Assembly (NCBI GenBank): GCA_937871685.1
Contig: CALMOL010000463.1
Span: forward strand, 1 to 27,442
Source of the DNA: an uncultured Verrucomicrobiota bacterium
Lineage (GTDB): Bacteria; Verrucomicrobiota; Verrucomicrobiia; Chthoniobacterales; SZAS-18
Direction: 5' to 3'
Length of the DNA stretch: 27,442 bases
Part shown: piece by piece, positions 1 through 7,601 of the stretch
Layout: the number at the start of each line of letters is the position of its first letter
Numbering within the stretch: the first letter of the stretch is position 1
The notes under the pieces: generated by a model
What the model saw: only the letters and a program-made list of their open reading frames with translations
Told to the model about the DNA's origin: nothing
Databases searched by the model: none
Translations under genes and position numbers: made by a program

Positions 1-819
1 GTCCGGTGGAGAAGCTTCGGCGGCGACGGGGATTGACTCCGGCGGGGGACGAGGCGGGGCCGGGGGTGGCGTCCAGCGCCGGATCACCACCTGCTCGGGC
101 CGGAGCACGCGCTCGCGCCAAGTGAACCCGCAGCGCAGCGAGCGCGCCACGGTGGCGTTTTCCGCGGCCGAGCCAGCCGGCTCCACGGCGAGAGTCTTGT
201 GGCGGCGCATGTCCATCGGCTCGCCGGGCTTGGTATCGAAAGGTTCCACCTCCAGGCGCACGAGCACCTCGTAGAAGTGGGCGGTGGTGTTCTCGAGGTT
301 GGCGGTGAGCTTGCCGAGGAAGTCCCGCTCGGAGGCGGCCTCGGCCGGCAGCGAGGTGGCGCGCGCGCGGACTTGGCGGCGAAGTGCATCCCAGTCGTCC
401 GCGAGCGCGGTGAGATCGCGCACGAAAGGCTTCTGCATCACGTCGAAGAGAAAGGCGTCGCGGTATTGCTTCAACTCCTCGTGCAGGGAATCGAACAGCT
501 TCTGGTTGGCCGACTCGACGGCCTGCATGCGCTGGAGCTGGGCTTGGAGCGACTCGACGGCCTTCGCCATCCGTTCGAGGGCCGGTGCCGGGTCGGCCGA
601 TGGCTCAGGCGCGGGCCGGGCGGCGAGCGCGGCGATTTCCTCGGAAAGGCGGTGAATGACCCGGTTGTTCTCGGTCACCCCGCGCGAAACGGCCTCCAGG
701 CCGAGCTGCACGGGCGGTGCGCCGAGGCCAGACTCCGTGGGAGGTGGCTTGGGCCGCGCCGCCGCGGTTTGCTCCGCGAGGGTGGAAAGCTGCTGCATTT
801 CGCGGGCGAATTCATCCAT
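1..819 (-). CDS. GrpE-like nucleotide exchange factor, 3' end cut by window edge
   Basis: Reading from ATG at 817-819 the frame stays open for 273 codons to the window edge, so the C-terminus is missing. Residues 1-75 are acidic, Pro/Ala-rich and low-complexity. About residues 75-160 look like a long amphipathic helix with many Gln, Glu, Lys and Leu, as in the GrpE coiled coil. The part that follows resembles the GrpE beta domain: 'VEPFDTKPGEPMDMRRH' fits the family's FDP..HEA region, and 'CGFTWRERVLRPEQVVI' fits GY-l-drVLRPA-V-V. GrpE releases ADP from DnaK/Hsp70 in the cytoplasm. The long N-terminus and non-canonical HEAV region suggest a specialised paralogue rather than the housekeeping copy. 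An Hsp70 gene may follow off the left edge, which is inference. No Shine-Dalgarno sequence is obvious; a second in-frame Met lies at residue 8. Confidence 0.7.
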   Translation of the reverse strand, partial: MDEFAREMQQLSTLAEQTAAARPKPPPTESGLGAPPVQLGLEAVSRGVTENNRVIHRLSEEIAALAARPAPEPSADPAPALERMAKAVESLQAQLQRMQAVESANQKLFDSLHEELKQYRDAFLFDVMQKPFVRDLTALADDWDALRRQVRARATSLPAEAASERDFLGKLTANLENTTAHFYEVLVRLEVEPFDTKPGEPMDMRRHKTLAVEPAGSAAENATVARSLRCGFTWRERVLRPEQVVIRRWTPPPAPPRPPPESIPVAAEASPPD

Positions 820-992
820 GACGGCGGCGGGGACGGGCGAGTGTGCGCGGGCGCGCCGCCGGGGAAAAGCGATTTCTGCGCCAATCCTCCCCCTTCCGCC
901 GCCAACGGGATGGCCACGGAGGCCCGGAGGGCACGGAGGCGGAGAAAAAACATCGCCTCCGATTTTCTTTTTCGTGCCCTCCGTGCCTGATC
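820..992. repeat. Intergenic stem-loop with 'cggagggcacg' repeat
   Basis: This gap follows the cobA-hemD stop and precedes the GrpE-like start; no gene is seen in it. CGGAGGGCACG (925-935) is matched by its exact reverse complement CGTGCCCTCCG (973-983). A second complementary pair (CGGAGGCG / CGCCTCCG) lies inside the loop, so two alternative hairpins can form. Transcribed on the minus strand it could terminate the hem operon, although the T-tract lies in the loop rather than after the stem. The 'cacggagggcacggagg' type of sequence looks like a dispersed repeat. Confidence 0.5.
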
Positions 993-2564
993 TTACTTCG
1001 CGCCCGAAAGATCTGCCGCGATCGCGGCGGCGAAGGCGTCGAGGGTCGCCTCCGGGGCCTCGATGTCCACGCGCAGGCCGGCGTCCCGCAGGGTGCGGGA
1101 GGTCACCGGACCCATGCTCGCGATCTTCATCCCGGCCGGGCGCGGCAGCTTGAGCGCGAGGAAATTCTCCACCGCCGAGGACGATGCGAAGGTGATCACG
1201 TCCGCACCCTCGTCGCGAAAGCGGGCCAGCGCGCCGGTGCGATCGTTCTCCAGGGTCTCGGGCACGGTGCGGTAGCCGATGGCCTGGTCCACGATGGCGC
1301 CGCGCTTGTCCAAGGCGGCGGCGAGCACGTCACGGGTCTTCTCCGGGCGCACGACGAGGAGCTTGAGGTTGTCGAGCGAGGTCTCCTCCTCGAAGGCCTT
1401 GATCAATCCCTCGGTCACGAACTCGCGCGGCGTGAGATCGGCGGCGAAGCGATACTCGTTCACCTTTTGCGCCGTGGCGGGGCCGACGGCGGCGATGCGC
1501 GGGCCGCCCAGCGAGCGGGCGTCGGGGTAGAGCTTGAAGAACGTGTCGAAGAAGACCTGCACGCCGTTGGGCGAGGTGAAAATGAGCCAGTCGTAGGAGT
1601 GCGCGTCCATCACCAGTTCAGCGAAGGCGCGCATGTCAGCCGGCGGCTCGATGCGGATTGTCGGCAGCTCCAACACCTCCGCGCCCAGCGCGGCGAGCCG
1701 CGACGACAGGCCGCCGGCCTGCGCGCGCGTCCGGGTAACGACCACCCGCTTCCCGAAGAGCGGACGGCGCTCGAACCAGTTCAATTCCTCCCGGAGATTC
1801 ACCACGCTGCCAAACACGGCCACGGCCGGCGCCTCGAAGCCGAACTCCTCGGCGCGGCGCGCGATGTCGTCGAGCCGGCCGGTGAGCGTCTGCTGGCGGC
1901 CGGTGGTGGCCCAGCGCACGAGCGCCACGGGCGTGGCCGGGTCGGCGCCGTGCGTGAGGAATTGCTCCGTGACGGCCGGCAAGCGCTCCACGCCCATGAG
2001 CATCACGCGCGTGCCCGGCGTCTTCGCCAGGGCGGCGTAGTCGGCGACGCCCGCTCCCTTCGTCGGATCCTCATGGCCGGTGAACACCGTGAGCTGCACG
2101 GTGTGATCGCGGTGCGTGACCGGGATGCCCGCGTAGGCCGGCCCGGCGATGGCCGACGACACGCCCGGCACCACTTCCCACGCGAGGCCGGCCGCGTGCA
2201 GCGCCTGCGCTTCCTCCGCGCCCCGGCCGAAGACAAAGGGGTCGCCGCCCTTGAGTCGCGCGACCTTCTTCCCGGCGCGCGTTTTCTCGACCAGGAGTTC
2301 GTTGATGCCGCCTTGGGGCAGCGTGTGCTGGCCGGATTTTTTGCCCGCGTAGATCAGTTCGGCATCCCCTCGCGCCCAGGCGAGCATGGCAGGATTGCAA
2401 AGGTAATCGTAGATGACCACGTCGGCCTGCTCGACGCACTCCTTGGCGCGCAGCGTGACGAGCCCGAGGTCGCCCGGCCCCGCGCCGACAAGCCAGCAAA
2501 TCCCCGTGCCGGCAGAAGTCTTGGGCGCGGAATCAGGCGACGCGGGAGCCTTGGTTTTCTTCAT
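993..2564 (-). CDS. cobA-hemD: Fused uroporphyrinogen-III C-methyltransferase / uroporphyrinogen-III synthase
   Basis: A 523-residue fusion. Residues about 23-260 are SUMT, which methylates uroporphyrinogen III twice with SAM to give precorrin-2: VGAGPGDLGLVTLRA (26-40), RLKGGDPFVFGRGAEE (103-118), VVPGVSSAIAGPAYAGIPVT (131-150) and FTGHEDP are all intact. Residues about 270-520 are HemD, which closes and inverts ring D of hydroxymethylbilane: GKRVVVTRTRAQAGGLSSRL at its start, then FTSPNGVQVFFD, AAVGPATAQKV, TFASSSAVENF and SMGPVTSRTLRDAG. The frame is open further upstream, but Met at 2562-2564 is chosen because the preceding 61 codons lie inside hemC and read as an antibiotic-like Arg-rich shadow. 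With this start the gene overlaps the end of hemC by 32 nt, suggesting translational coupling. As last gene of the operon it can feed both haem and sirohaem/cobamide branches. Confidence 0.93.
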   Translation of the reverse strand: MKKTKAPASPDSAPKTSAGTGICWLVGAGPGDLGLVTLRAKECVEQADVVIYDYLCNPAMLAWARGDAELIYAGKKSGQHTLPQGGINELLVEKTRAGKKVARLKGGDPFVFGRGAEEAQALHAAGLAWEVVPGVSSAIAGPAYAGIPVTHRDHTVQLTVFTGHEDPTKGAGVADYAALAKTPGTRVMLMGVERLPAVTEQFLTHGADPATPVALVRWATTGRQQTLTGRLDDIARRAEEFGFEAPAVAVFGSVVNLREELNWFERRPLFGKRVVVTRTRAQAGGLSSRLAALGAEVLELPTIRIEPPADMRAFAELVMDAHSYDWLIFTSPNGVQVFFDTFFKLYPDARSLGGPRIAAVGPATAQKVNEYRFAADLTPREFVTEGLIKAFEEETSLDNLKLLVVRPEKTRDVLAAALDKRGAIVDQAIGYRTVPETLENDRTGALARFRDEGADVITFASSSAVENFLALKLPRPAGMKIASMGPVTSRTLRDAGLRVDIEAPEATLDAFAAAIAADLSGAK

Positions 2565-3618
2565 CCCCCAGCATACCAAGCCGCGCCGCGGCGTCGCGCG
2601 CGACGGCTGTCGCATGACGGGCTTCGCCGCGGGCTTCCGCGCGCCGGGGCGGGCCGCCGTCGGCCGGGAAGACCACCGTGCGCAGCAGGAGGCCGCCCGC
2701 GTCGTCCACGGTCCCCAGCGCGCCCACCGGCGCCTGGCAGCCGCCACCGAGCAAGCGGAGCAGTTCCCGCTCGGCCGTCACGGCCGCGAAGGTGGGGAAA
2801 TGATTCACCGCCTTCAGCGCGGCGAGCGTGCCGGAATCGTCGGCCCGCGCCTGCAAGGCGATGGCCCCCTGGCCAGCCGCCGGGAGCATCGTTTCCGCCG
2901 GCAATATCACGATGGGCAGCCGCTCGCCCCTCACCTCGATGAAGCCGGGCGAGAGATCAAAGCCCAGCCTCTCCAGCCCGGCGCGCGCGAGGAGCATCCC
3001 AGACCATTCGGCGCTCGCGCGCAGCTTCTCCAGCCGCGTGCCCACGTTGCCGCGCACCTCGACGGCCCGGAGGTCCGGCCGGTGGTCGAGGAGCTGGAGC
3101 CGCCGGCGGACCGACGAGGTGGCGACGATGCCGCCGGGGGGGAGGACCGAGAGAGCCGAGCGAAGCGAGACAGCCAGGGTGGGCGGGGCAATGGAGGATG
3201 GAGAATGGAAGATGGCAGGAGCCGTCAGGCCGGTGAGACGCGGCGAGAGGATGAGGACATCCTCCACCGGCGCGCGCGGCAGCACGGCGGCGACGACGAG
3301 GCCGGGCGGATTGGCCGTGGGCAGGTCCTTGAGCGAGTGGACGGCGGCGTGGATCTCGCCGGCCAGCAGCGCGTTCTCGAGCTCCTTGGTGAAGAGGCCC
3401 TTGTCGAGCTTGCCGGCGGCCTCCAAGCCCACGGCGGCGGCGAGCGAAAGGTCGAGGCGCTTGTCGCCCGTGGTCTGGTATTCGCGCATCGCGGACTTCG
3501 CCACGCCCGCGAGCGCTGCCTGGGTGAGCCGCGTCTGCGCGAGCGCGAGGGCCGAGGCGCGGGTGCCGAGAATCAAAGAAGATGGAGGATGGAAGATGGA
3601 GGATGGCAGCACGCGCAA
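2533..3618 (-). CDS. hemC: Hydroxymethylbilane synthase (porphobilinogen deaminase)
   Basis: Polymerises four porphobilinogens to hydroxymethylbilane in the cytoplasm. LILGTRASALALAQT (15-29) is the family start, VHSLKDLPT (93-101) carries catalytic Asp98, TSSVRRRLQLLDHRPDL and VRGNVGTRLEKL bind substrate, and LLGGGCQAPVGA holds Cys294 for the dipyrromethane cofactor. Length 361 exceeds the usual 305-320 because of two additions coded by short 'ggaggatggaagatgg' repeats: the N-terminal SSIFHPPSS and an insert near residues 128-158 containing AIFHSPSSIAPP, just before the TSS motif. No ATG is available at the start; TTG (3616-3618) or GTG (3610-3612) must be used, both just upstream of the repeat. 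It begins 6 nt after the hemA stop and overlaps cobA-hemD by 32 nt. All key residues remain, so it is probably functional. Confidence 0.93.
   Translation of the reverse strand: MRVLPSSIFHPPSSLILGTRASALALAQTRLTQAALAGVAKSAMREYQTTGDKRLDLSLAAAVGLEAAGKLDKGLFTKELENALLAGEIHAAVHSLKDLPTANPPGLVVAAVLPRAPVEDVLILSPRLTGLTAPAIFHSPSSIAPPTLAVSLRSALSVLPPGGIVATSSVRRRLQLLDHRPDLRAVEVRGNVGTRLEKLRASAEWSGMLLARAGLERLGFDLSPGFIEVRGERLPIVILPAETMLPAAGQGAIALQARADDSGTLAALKAVNHFPTFAAVTAERELLRLLGGGCQAPVGALGTVDDAGGLLLRTVVFPADGGPPRRAEARGEARHATAVARDAAARLGMLGDEENQGSRVA
3191..3216. repeat. In-frame 'ggatggagaatggaagatgg' repeat inside hemC
   Basis: A run of degenerate 6-7 bp units (atggagg, atggaga, atggaag, atggc) lies within the hemC reading frame and encodes AIFHSPSSI on the minus strand. 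It falls in a surface loop between the family's DVL-SR and TSS-RR motifs. The same sequence type recurs at 3581-3607. Confidence 0.75.
3581..3607. repeat. 'gatggaggatggaagatggaggatgg' repeat at the hemA-hemC junction
   Basis: Tandem units of atggagg/atggaag cover the first codons of hemC (SSIFHPPSS) a few bases after the hemA stop. It is nearly identical to the copy at 3191-3216, showing the unit was inserted twice in the same gene. Confidence 0.75.
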
Positions 3619-3624
3619 GACGGA

Positions 3625-4806
3625 TCAGCGGCCCGAAGACCAGACGGGAGCGCCCGAGGCGTCGAGCGCAGCCGGCTTGGCGTCAGGCATTTCCGCGCCA
3701 GCCAGTCGGCAATCGGAAATTGGCAATCGGCAATTCTGCAGCATCTGCTCCCGGCGGCCCCGCAGGAACTCGGCCCACTCGGCGCGCGGCACCTCGCGGG
3801 CGAGCCACGCGGAGAACTCATCCACGTGCGCGGCGATCAGCGCCTCGCACGCGGCCACCTCGCCGCGGCGTCGCTGGAGCGCCTCGGCAGCCAGCGACTG
3901 GAGCGAGTCGATGTCGTAGAGATAGACGCCCTCGAGGTCATTGCAGGCCGCTTCCACGTCGCGCGGCACGGCGAGGTCGATGACGAAAAGCGGGCGGTCC
4001 GACCGGCGCGCCATCACGGCCTTCAACTTCTCGACCGTGACGATGGGATGCGGCGCGGCCGTCGAGGAAAGCATGATGTCCACGTCGCGCATCTCTTCCG
4101 GCCAAGCGTCGAAATGCACCGCGCGCCCGCCCAGCTCGGCGGCGAGGTGGGCGGCCCGGTCAAACGAGCGGTTCGAAACGAAGAGCGAGCGAACGCCGCG
4201 CGACAGGAGGTTGCGCGCAGTCAGCTCCCCGGTCTCGCCCGCGCCGAGGATCATCACCTTGCGGCCGGCGAGGTCGCCGAAGATCTGCGCGGCGAGATCG
4301 ACCGCCACCGATGCCACCGAGACCGAGCCGCGCGTGATGGCGGTGCCGGAGCGCACGAGCTTGGAAACCTGGAAGGCGCGCTGGAAAAGCTTGTTGAGGA
4401 AGCGCGCCGTGGTGCCGCCGGCCGCCGCCGCCTGGTAGGCCCGCTTCACCTGCCCGAGGATTTCCGCCTCGCCGAGCACCATGCTTTCCAGGCCGCACAC
4501 GACGCGGAAAAGGTGCTCCACGCCCGCCCGCCCCTCGCGGTGGTAGAAATGGTCCGCGCCCGCCTGGTGGAGCGACGGGTCGAGAAAGTGCGCCGCGCAT
4601 AATTCCCGCGCGCCCATGCCGGCCGGCGCCACGGCGTAAAACTCGGTGCGGTTGCACGTCGAGACCGCCACCGCTTCGCCCTCCGCGCCGGCCGTCGCGC
4701 GCAGCCGCCGCGCCGCCTCCACGGCCGCGGCCTCGCCCAGCGCGAAGCGCTCCCGGATTTCCACCGGGGCCTCGCGGTGCGAAAGGCCGAAGCAAATGAG
4801 GTTCAT
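3625..4806 (-). CDS. hemA: Glutamyl-tRNA reductase
   Basis: Reduces glutamyl-tRNA(Glu) to glutamate-1-semialdehyde with NADPH, the first committed step of C5 tetrapyrrole synthesis. Seen: GLSHREAPVEIRE (7-19), STCNRTEFYAV with nucleophile Cys51, CGLESMVLGEAEILGQVKRA (104-123), and the NADPH-binding GAGETGELTARNLLSRG (188-204). Start ATG 4804-4806 is placed just before the family's first strand; the ten upstream codons are repeat-derived and there is no Shine-Dalgarno. The protein is 393 residues and the usual C-terminal dimerisation helix and 'KLLH.PT' end are not recognisable. Instead the last 36 residues begin with NCRLPISDCRL, encoded by a short tandem repeat, followed by an unconserved tail. 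It lies 19 nt after the hemX-like stop and 6 nt before hemC, as in Gram-positive hemAX operons but in a different order. Confidence 0.95.
   Translation of the reverse strand: MNLICFGLSHREAPVEIRERFALGEAAAVEAARRLRATAGAEGEAVAVSTCNRTEFYAVAPAGMGARELCAAHFLDPSLHQAGADHFYHREGRAGVEHLFRVVCGLESMVLGEAEILGQVKRAYQAAAAGGTTARFLNKLFQRAFQVSKLVRSGTAITRGSVSVASVAVDLAAQIFGDLAGRKVMILGAGETGELTARNLLSRGVRSLFVSNRSFDRAAHLAAELGGRAVHFDAWPEEMRDVDIMLSSTAAPHPIVTVEKLKAVMARRSDRPLFVIDLAVPRDVEAACNDLEGVYLYDIDSLQSLAAEALQRRRGEVAACEALIAAHVDEFSAWLAREVPRAEWAEFLRGRREQMLQNCRLPISDCRLAGAEMPDAKPAALDASGAPVWSSGR
3706..3735. repeat. 'ggcaatcggaaattggcaatcggcaatt' repeat in the 3' end of hemA
   Basis: Tandem copies of a GGCAATCGGAAATT-like unit encode NCRLPISDCRL in the minus-strand hemA frame (from residue 358). 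Everything downstream of it in HemA is unlike the family's usual C-terminus, so the repeat marks the border of the conserved gene. Confidence 0.75.
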
Positions 4807-4820
4807 GGGGGAAGGGCCGG

Positions 4821-4967
4821 AAGCTTTAAGCCTCAAGCTTCAAGGAAGGCCGAAAAGGAGAAACGAGGAAAGCCGGCCGAAACGGCGGAAGGACGACGCG
4901 CCGCAGGTCTTCCCCCTTGGACCTTTCCGGCCTTCCTTGAAGCTTGGAGCTTGAATCTTGCAGCTTC
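4821..4967. repeat. Dispersed palindromic repeat, family A copy 1 (inside 3' end of hemX-like gene)
   Basis: CAAGCTTCAAGGAAGGCCG (4834-4852) is repeated as a perfect 19-bp inverted copy at 4928-4946, extended on both sides by imperfect pairing. The loop of about 75 bp is purine-rich on the plus strand. Related elements occur at 7602-7795 and 23229-23359. This copy encodes the last ~45 residues (...SLKLEA) and the TAA stop of the hemX-like gene. Confidence 0.8.
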
Positions 4968-5758
4968 TTCGCCGGCGGCTTCTCCGCGATGAACGTGATG
5001 CCCCACAGCGTCGCGATCGCCAGGCAGGCCGCCGCGGCCGACAGGCCCGCCACGCGTCGCGGCGCCAAGCGCGCGGCGAAGCGCGCCACCACGATCCCGC
5101 CGTAGAGCAGCCACACGCCCACCGACCAGCCCATCTTGAACGGCGAGGGCGACATCCCCACCTTGAAGCCCGCCGCCATTCCCACCGTAAGCAACGCGAA
5201 GCCGAGCAGGAGCAAGCGCGTGTTCGTCTCGCCCAGCATCTGGATCGGGGGAAATTGGAAGAACGTCGCGCCCAACTGGTGCGTTTTTAATCGGCGCTCC
5301 TGGAGGCGATACATCGCGCCCGCCACGCCGGCCAGCACGAGGGCTCCATAGGCCAGCAGCGAGAACGACGCGTGCGCCTCCAGCCAAGGATTCACCGTCC
5401 CGCGCGCGGCCGGCGGATGGTCCAGCGGCGACATCAGCGCCGCGGCCTGCAAAACGAAAGCCAGCGGCGCCGTGAAGGCCCCGAGTAACGAAAGCCGGTA
5501 AGCCGCGCCCACCGCCCAATAAAAGAGCACCGCCGCCCAGGCGAGGAACACGAGCACCTCGAAGAGATTCGTGAGCGGGCATCGCCCAAGCTGCTGCCCG
5601 CGCAGCCACAGGAAGCCGGTCTGCAGCGCGAACCCCGCCGCGAGCACGCCCGATTGGAGCCACGAGGCCCGCCATCTTCCCGCGCCGAGGAGGAACATCG
5701 CCACGCCGAAGCCCGCGAGAAAGCAGAGCGTCGAGGCGAGGAGAAGGGCGCGGTCCAT
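4826..5758 (-). CDS. HemX/CcsA-like cytochrome c assembly-family membrane protein
   Basis: An integral membrane protein with about eight hydrophobic segments, of the CcsA/ResC/HemX family. The stretch RCPLTNLFEVLVFLAW is the family's 'PLsNLyEsl-FL-W' signature, and a conserved His sits in 'WLEAHASFSLLAYGAL'. The family's WWD haem-binding motif (W-x-x-DP-K-E-x-W) is not present; the corresponding loop reads FKMGWSVGVWLLYGG, so this is closer to HemX than to a System II haem lyase. In Bacillus HemX affects HemA abundance and is encoded beside hemA, as here. I prefer Met at 5756-5758 (MDRALLLAS), just before the first membrane helix; 5779 and 5803 are alternatives. The C-terminal ~45 hydrophilic residues are encoded by a palindromic repeat and are probably not ancestral. 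First gene of the hem operon. Confidence 0.85.
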   Translation of the reverse strand: MDRALLLASTLCFLAGFGVAMFLLGAGRWRASWLQSGVLAAGFALQTGFLWLRGQQLGRCPLTNLFEVLVFLAWAAVLFYWAVGAAYRLSLLGAFTAPLAFVLQAAALMSPLDHPPAARGTVNPWLEAHASFSLLAYGALVLAGVAGAMYRLQERRLKTHQLGATFFQFPPIQMLGETNTRLLLLGFALLTVGMAAGFKVGMSPSPFKMGWSVGVWLLYGGIVVARFAARLAPRRVAGLSAAAACLAIATLWGITFIAEKPPAKKLQDSSSKLQGRPERSKGEDLRRVVLPPFRPAFLVSPFRPSLKLEA

Positions 5759-5828
5759 CAGGGAGAGGGCTCCATCCATGCCGTTTTCCGGCCGGGAATT
5801 CAACCGTGCCGTGCGTTGCCTCTGTCGC

Positions 5829-6275
5829 TCAGTCCTCCGGTGGCGCTGGCTCGACGCCTGTCACCTCAATCCGCGAGCATCGAAAAGTCGCAGACAGGCC
5901 GTGCGCCCCCTCGAAGACAACCCTCAAGCGGAGAAACGAATGCTCCGGCGAGTTCTCGCGGGCGATGGACATTCCGTAGATCGCATTCTGGTGATTGAAG
6001 CCGTCCATCTTGAAGTCGTCCAAAGCATGGAAGCGCAGCGTGGCGTGAGTGTGACGGCGCGTTGCCAACCGGCCTTCGGCATTCACCGCCGGCGTCGTGT
6101 CCCACAGGTGAATCCGCGTGGTGAGAACAGGGAATACCCAGCGGTCCGCCTCCGGCGCAATGTCTCCACGCCAAAGGTTGAACTCAATCACCTCGGCGTC
6201 GTGGAACGACGGCCAGCCCTCGAAGAGGCCAACAAGCCGCTCGCTGTTCTCGACCAAGCCCGCCGGATCCTCCAT
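5829..6275 (-). CDS. Small 'FHDAEV'-type protein, possibly Imm50-like
   Basis: A soluble 148-residue protein. The N-terminal GWPSFHDAEVIEF, the central DDFKMDGFNHQNAIYGM and the C-terminal pattern VVFEGAHGLSATFRCSRIEV are characteristic of a family of small alpha/beta proteins, some of which are, to my recollection, annotated as Imm50-type immunity proteins in polymorphic-toxin loci. No toxin gene is seen beside it, so an immunity role here is only a possibility. It starts 5 nt after the DEAD-box helicase stop and is one of the few genes here with a Shine-Dalgarno-like sequence (GGAGG about 10 nt before the ATG, inside the helicase 3' end), so it is probably cotranscribed with the helicase. 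Confidence 0.6.
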   Translation of the reverse strand: MEDPAGLVENSERLVGLFEGWPSFHDAEVIEFNLWRGDIAPEADRWVFPVLTTRIHLWDTTPAVNAEGRLATRRHTHATLRFHALDDFKMDGFNHQNAIYGMSIARENSPEHSFLRLRVVFEGAHGLSATFRCSRIEVTGVEPAPPED

Positions 6276-6280
6276 CGCTC

Positions 6281-7534
6281 CTACCTCCGCGATGAAGAGA
6301 AGCGCGAGCGCCCGCTGCCGTTGCGTCCGCCCCCGTTGCGGCCTCCGCCTTGGGATTGCCGGCGCTCCGGGCGATCGCTCGGCGAGAACGCGGGCGGCGG
6401 CGCCTGGTAGTTGAAGCCCTCGGCCTTCCGGCGCACCACGCCGCGACCAATGAAGCGCTCCAGGGTCCGCAGCGCGCCGCGGTCCTCCTCGGTCACGAAG
6501 GAGATGGCGTCGCCCACCGCCTCGGCGCGGCCGGTGCGGCCGATGCGGTGGACGTAGTCCTCGGCATGCATCGGGAAGTCGTAATTCACCACGTGCGAGA
6601 TGCCGTCCACGTCGATGCCGCGCGAGGCGATGTCCGTGGCCACGAGCACGCGCACGGCGCCGCTCTTGAACTCGGACAACGCGCGCAGGCGCTGGTTTTG
6701 CGAGCGGTTCGCGTGGAGCGTGGCGGCCGTGATGCCGTCCCGCTCAAGAACGCGCGCGATTTTGTCCGCGCCGTGCTTGGTGCGGGAGAAGATCAGCACC
6801 GAGTCCATCTTCGGGTCGCGCAGGAGATGCGAGAGCAGCGCGCCGCGCAGGTGCTTGGGCACTTCATAGACGATCTGCGTGACGGTCTCGGCCGGGTTTG
6901 CCCGGCGGCCGATCTGCACCGTGCGCGGGTCGCGCAGGAACTCCTTCGTGAGCGCCTCGATGGGCGGCGGGAAGGTGGCAGAAAAGAGCAACGTCTGTCG
7001 GTCGCGCGGGAGGGCCTTCACGATGCGACGGATGTCCGGCAGGAAGCCCATGTCGAGCATCCGGTCGGCCTCGTCGAGCACGAGGAATTCCAGCTTGGAA
7101 AAGTCGCCGAAGCGCTGCCCCATGAGGTCGAGCAGCCGGCCGGGCGTGGCGATGACGAGGTCCGCCCCGGAGCGCAGCGCGGCGATCTGCGGCCGCTCGC
7201 CGACGCCGCCGAAGACGGTGGCCACGCGCAATTGCGGGAGGTGCCGGGCGTAAGCGCGGACGTTTTCCTCGATCTGGACGACGAGCTCGCGCGTCGGGGC
7301 GAGCACCAAGGCGCGAACGCCAGCGCCGCGGCGCGCTCCCGCCGCCAGGCGGGTGAGCATCGGCAGCGTGAAGGCGGCCGTCTTGCCGGTGCCGGTCTGG
7401 GCGATGCCGATGAGATCGCTCCCGGCGAGCGCCTCCGGGATGGCAGCCTGCTGGATGGGGGTGGGCTCGGTGTAGCCGGCGTCCTTGATGGCTTGCAAAA
7501 TTTCGGCCGGCAGGCCGAGGGCACGAAATGGCAT
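6281..7534 (-). CDS. rhlE: DEAD-box ATP-dependent RNA helicase, RhlE type
   Basis: A 417-residue two-domain helicase that unwinds RNA in ribosome assembly, RNA decay or cold adaptation. All motifs are intact: Q motif EPTPIQ (23-28), motif I AQTGTGKT (45-52), Ia APTRELVVQ, Ib TPGR, II DEAD (154-157), III SAT (185-187), IV VLIFSRTKH, V VATDIASRGID and VI HRIGRTGR (328-335). From about residue 380 the tail is basic and Gly/Arg/Ser-rich (GGGRNGGGRNGSGRSR), a typical RNA-binding extension. It is transcribed divergently from apt, 277 nt away across a palindromic repeat. The gene symbol is by family resemblance; other DEAD-box subfamilies cannot be excluded without a tree. Confidence 0.92.
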   Translation of the reverse strand: MPFRALGLPAEILQAIKDAGYTEPTPIQQAAIPEALAGSDLIGIAQTGTGKTAAFTLPMLTRLAAGARRGAGVRALVLAPTRELVVQIEENVRAYARHLPQLRVATVFGGVGERPQIAALRSGADLVIATPGRLLDLMGQRFGDFSKLEFLVLDEADRMLDMGFLPDIRRIVKALPRDRQTLLFSATFPPPIEALTKEFLRDPRTVQIGRRANPAETVTQIVYEVPKHLRGALLSHLLRDPKMDSVLIFSRTKHGADKIARVLERDGITAATLHANRSQNQRLRALSEFKSGAVRVLVATDIASRGIDVDGISHVVNYDFPMHAEDYVHRIGRTGRAEAVGDAISFVTEEDRGALRTLERFIGRGVVRRKAEGFNYQAPPPAFSPSDRPERRQSQGGGRNGGGRNGSGRSRFSSSRR

Positions 7535-7601
7535 AAGAGGGGAGCCTCGCCCGGAATGCCTCCGGGCGCACGGAAGTTCGGAGTCATGGACCGAAAGGGC
7601 G

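Noticed and set aside
843..4602. Long plus-strand frames opposite the hem operon (843-2942 and 2413-4602)
   Set aside because: They mirror the third codon positions of hemA, hemC and cobA-hemD and show no recognisable domain.
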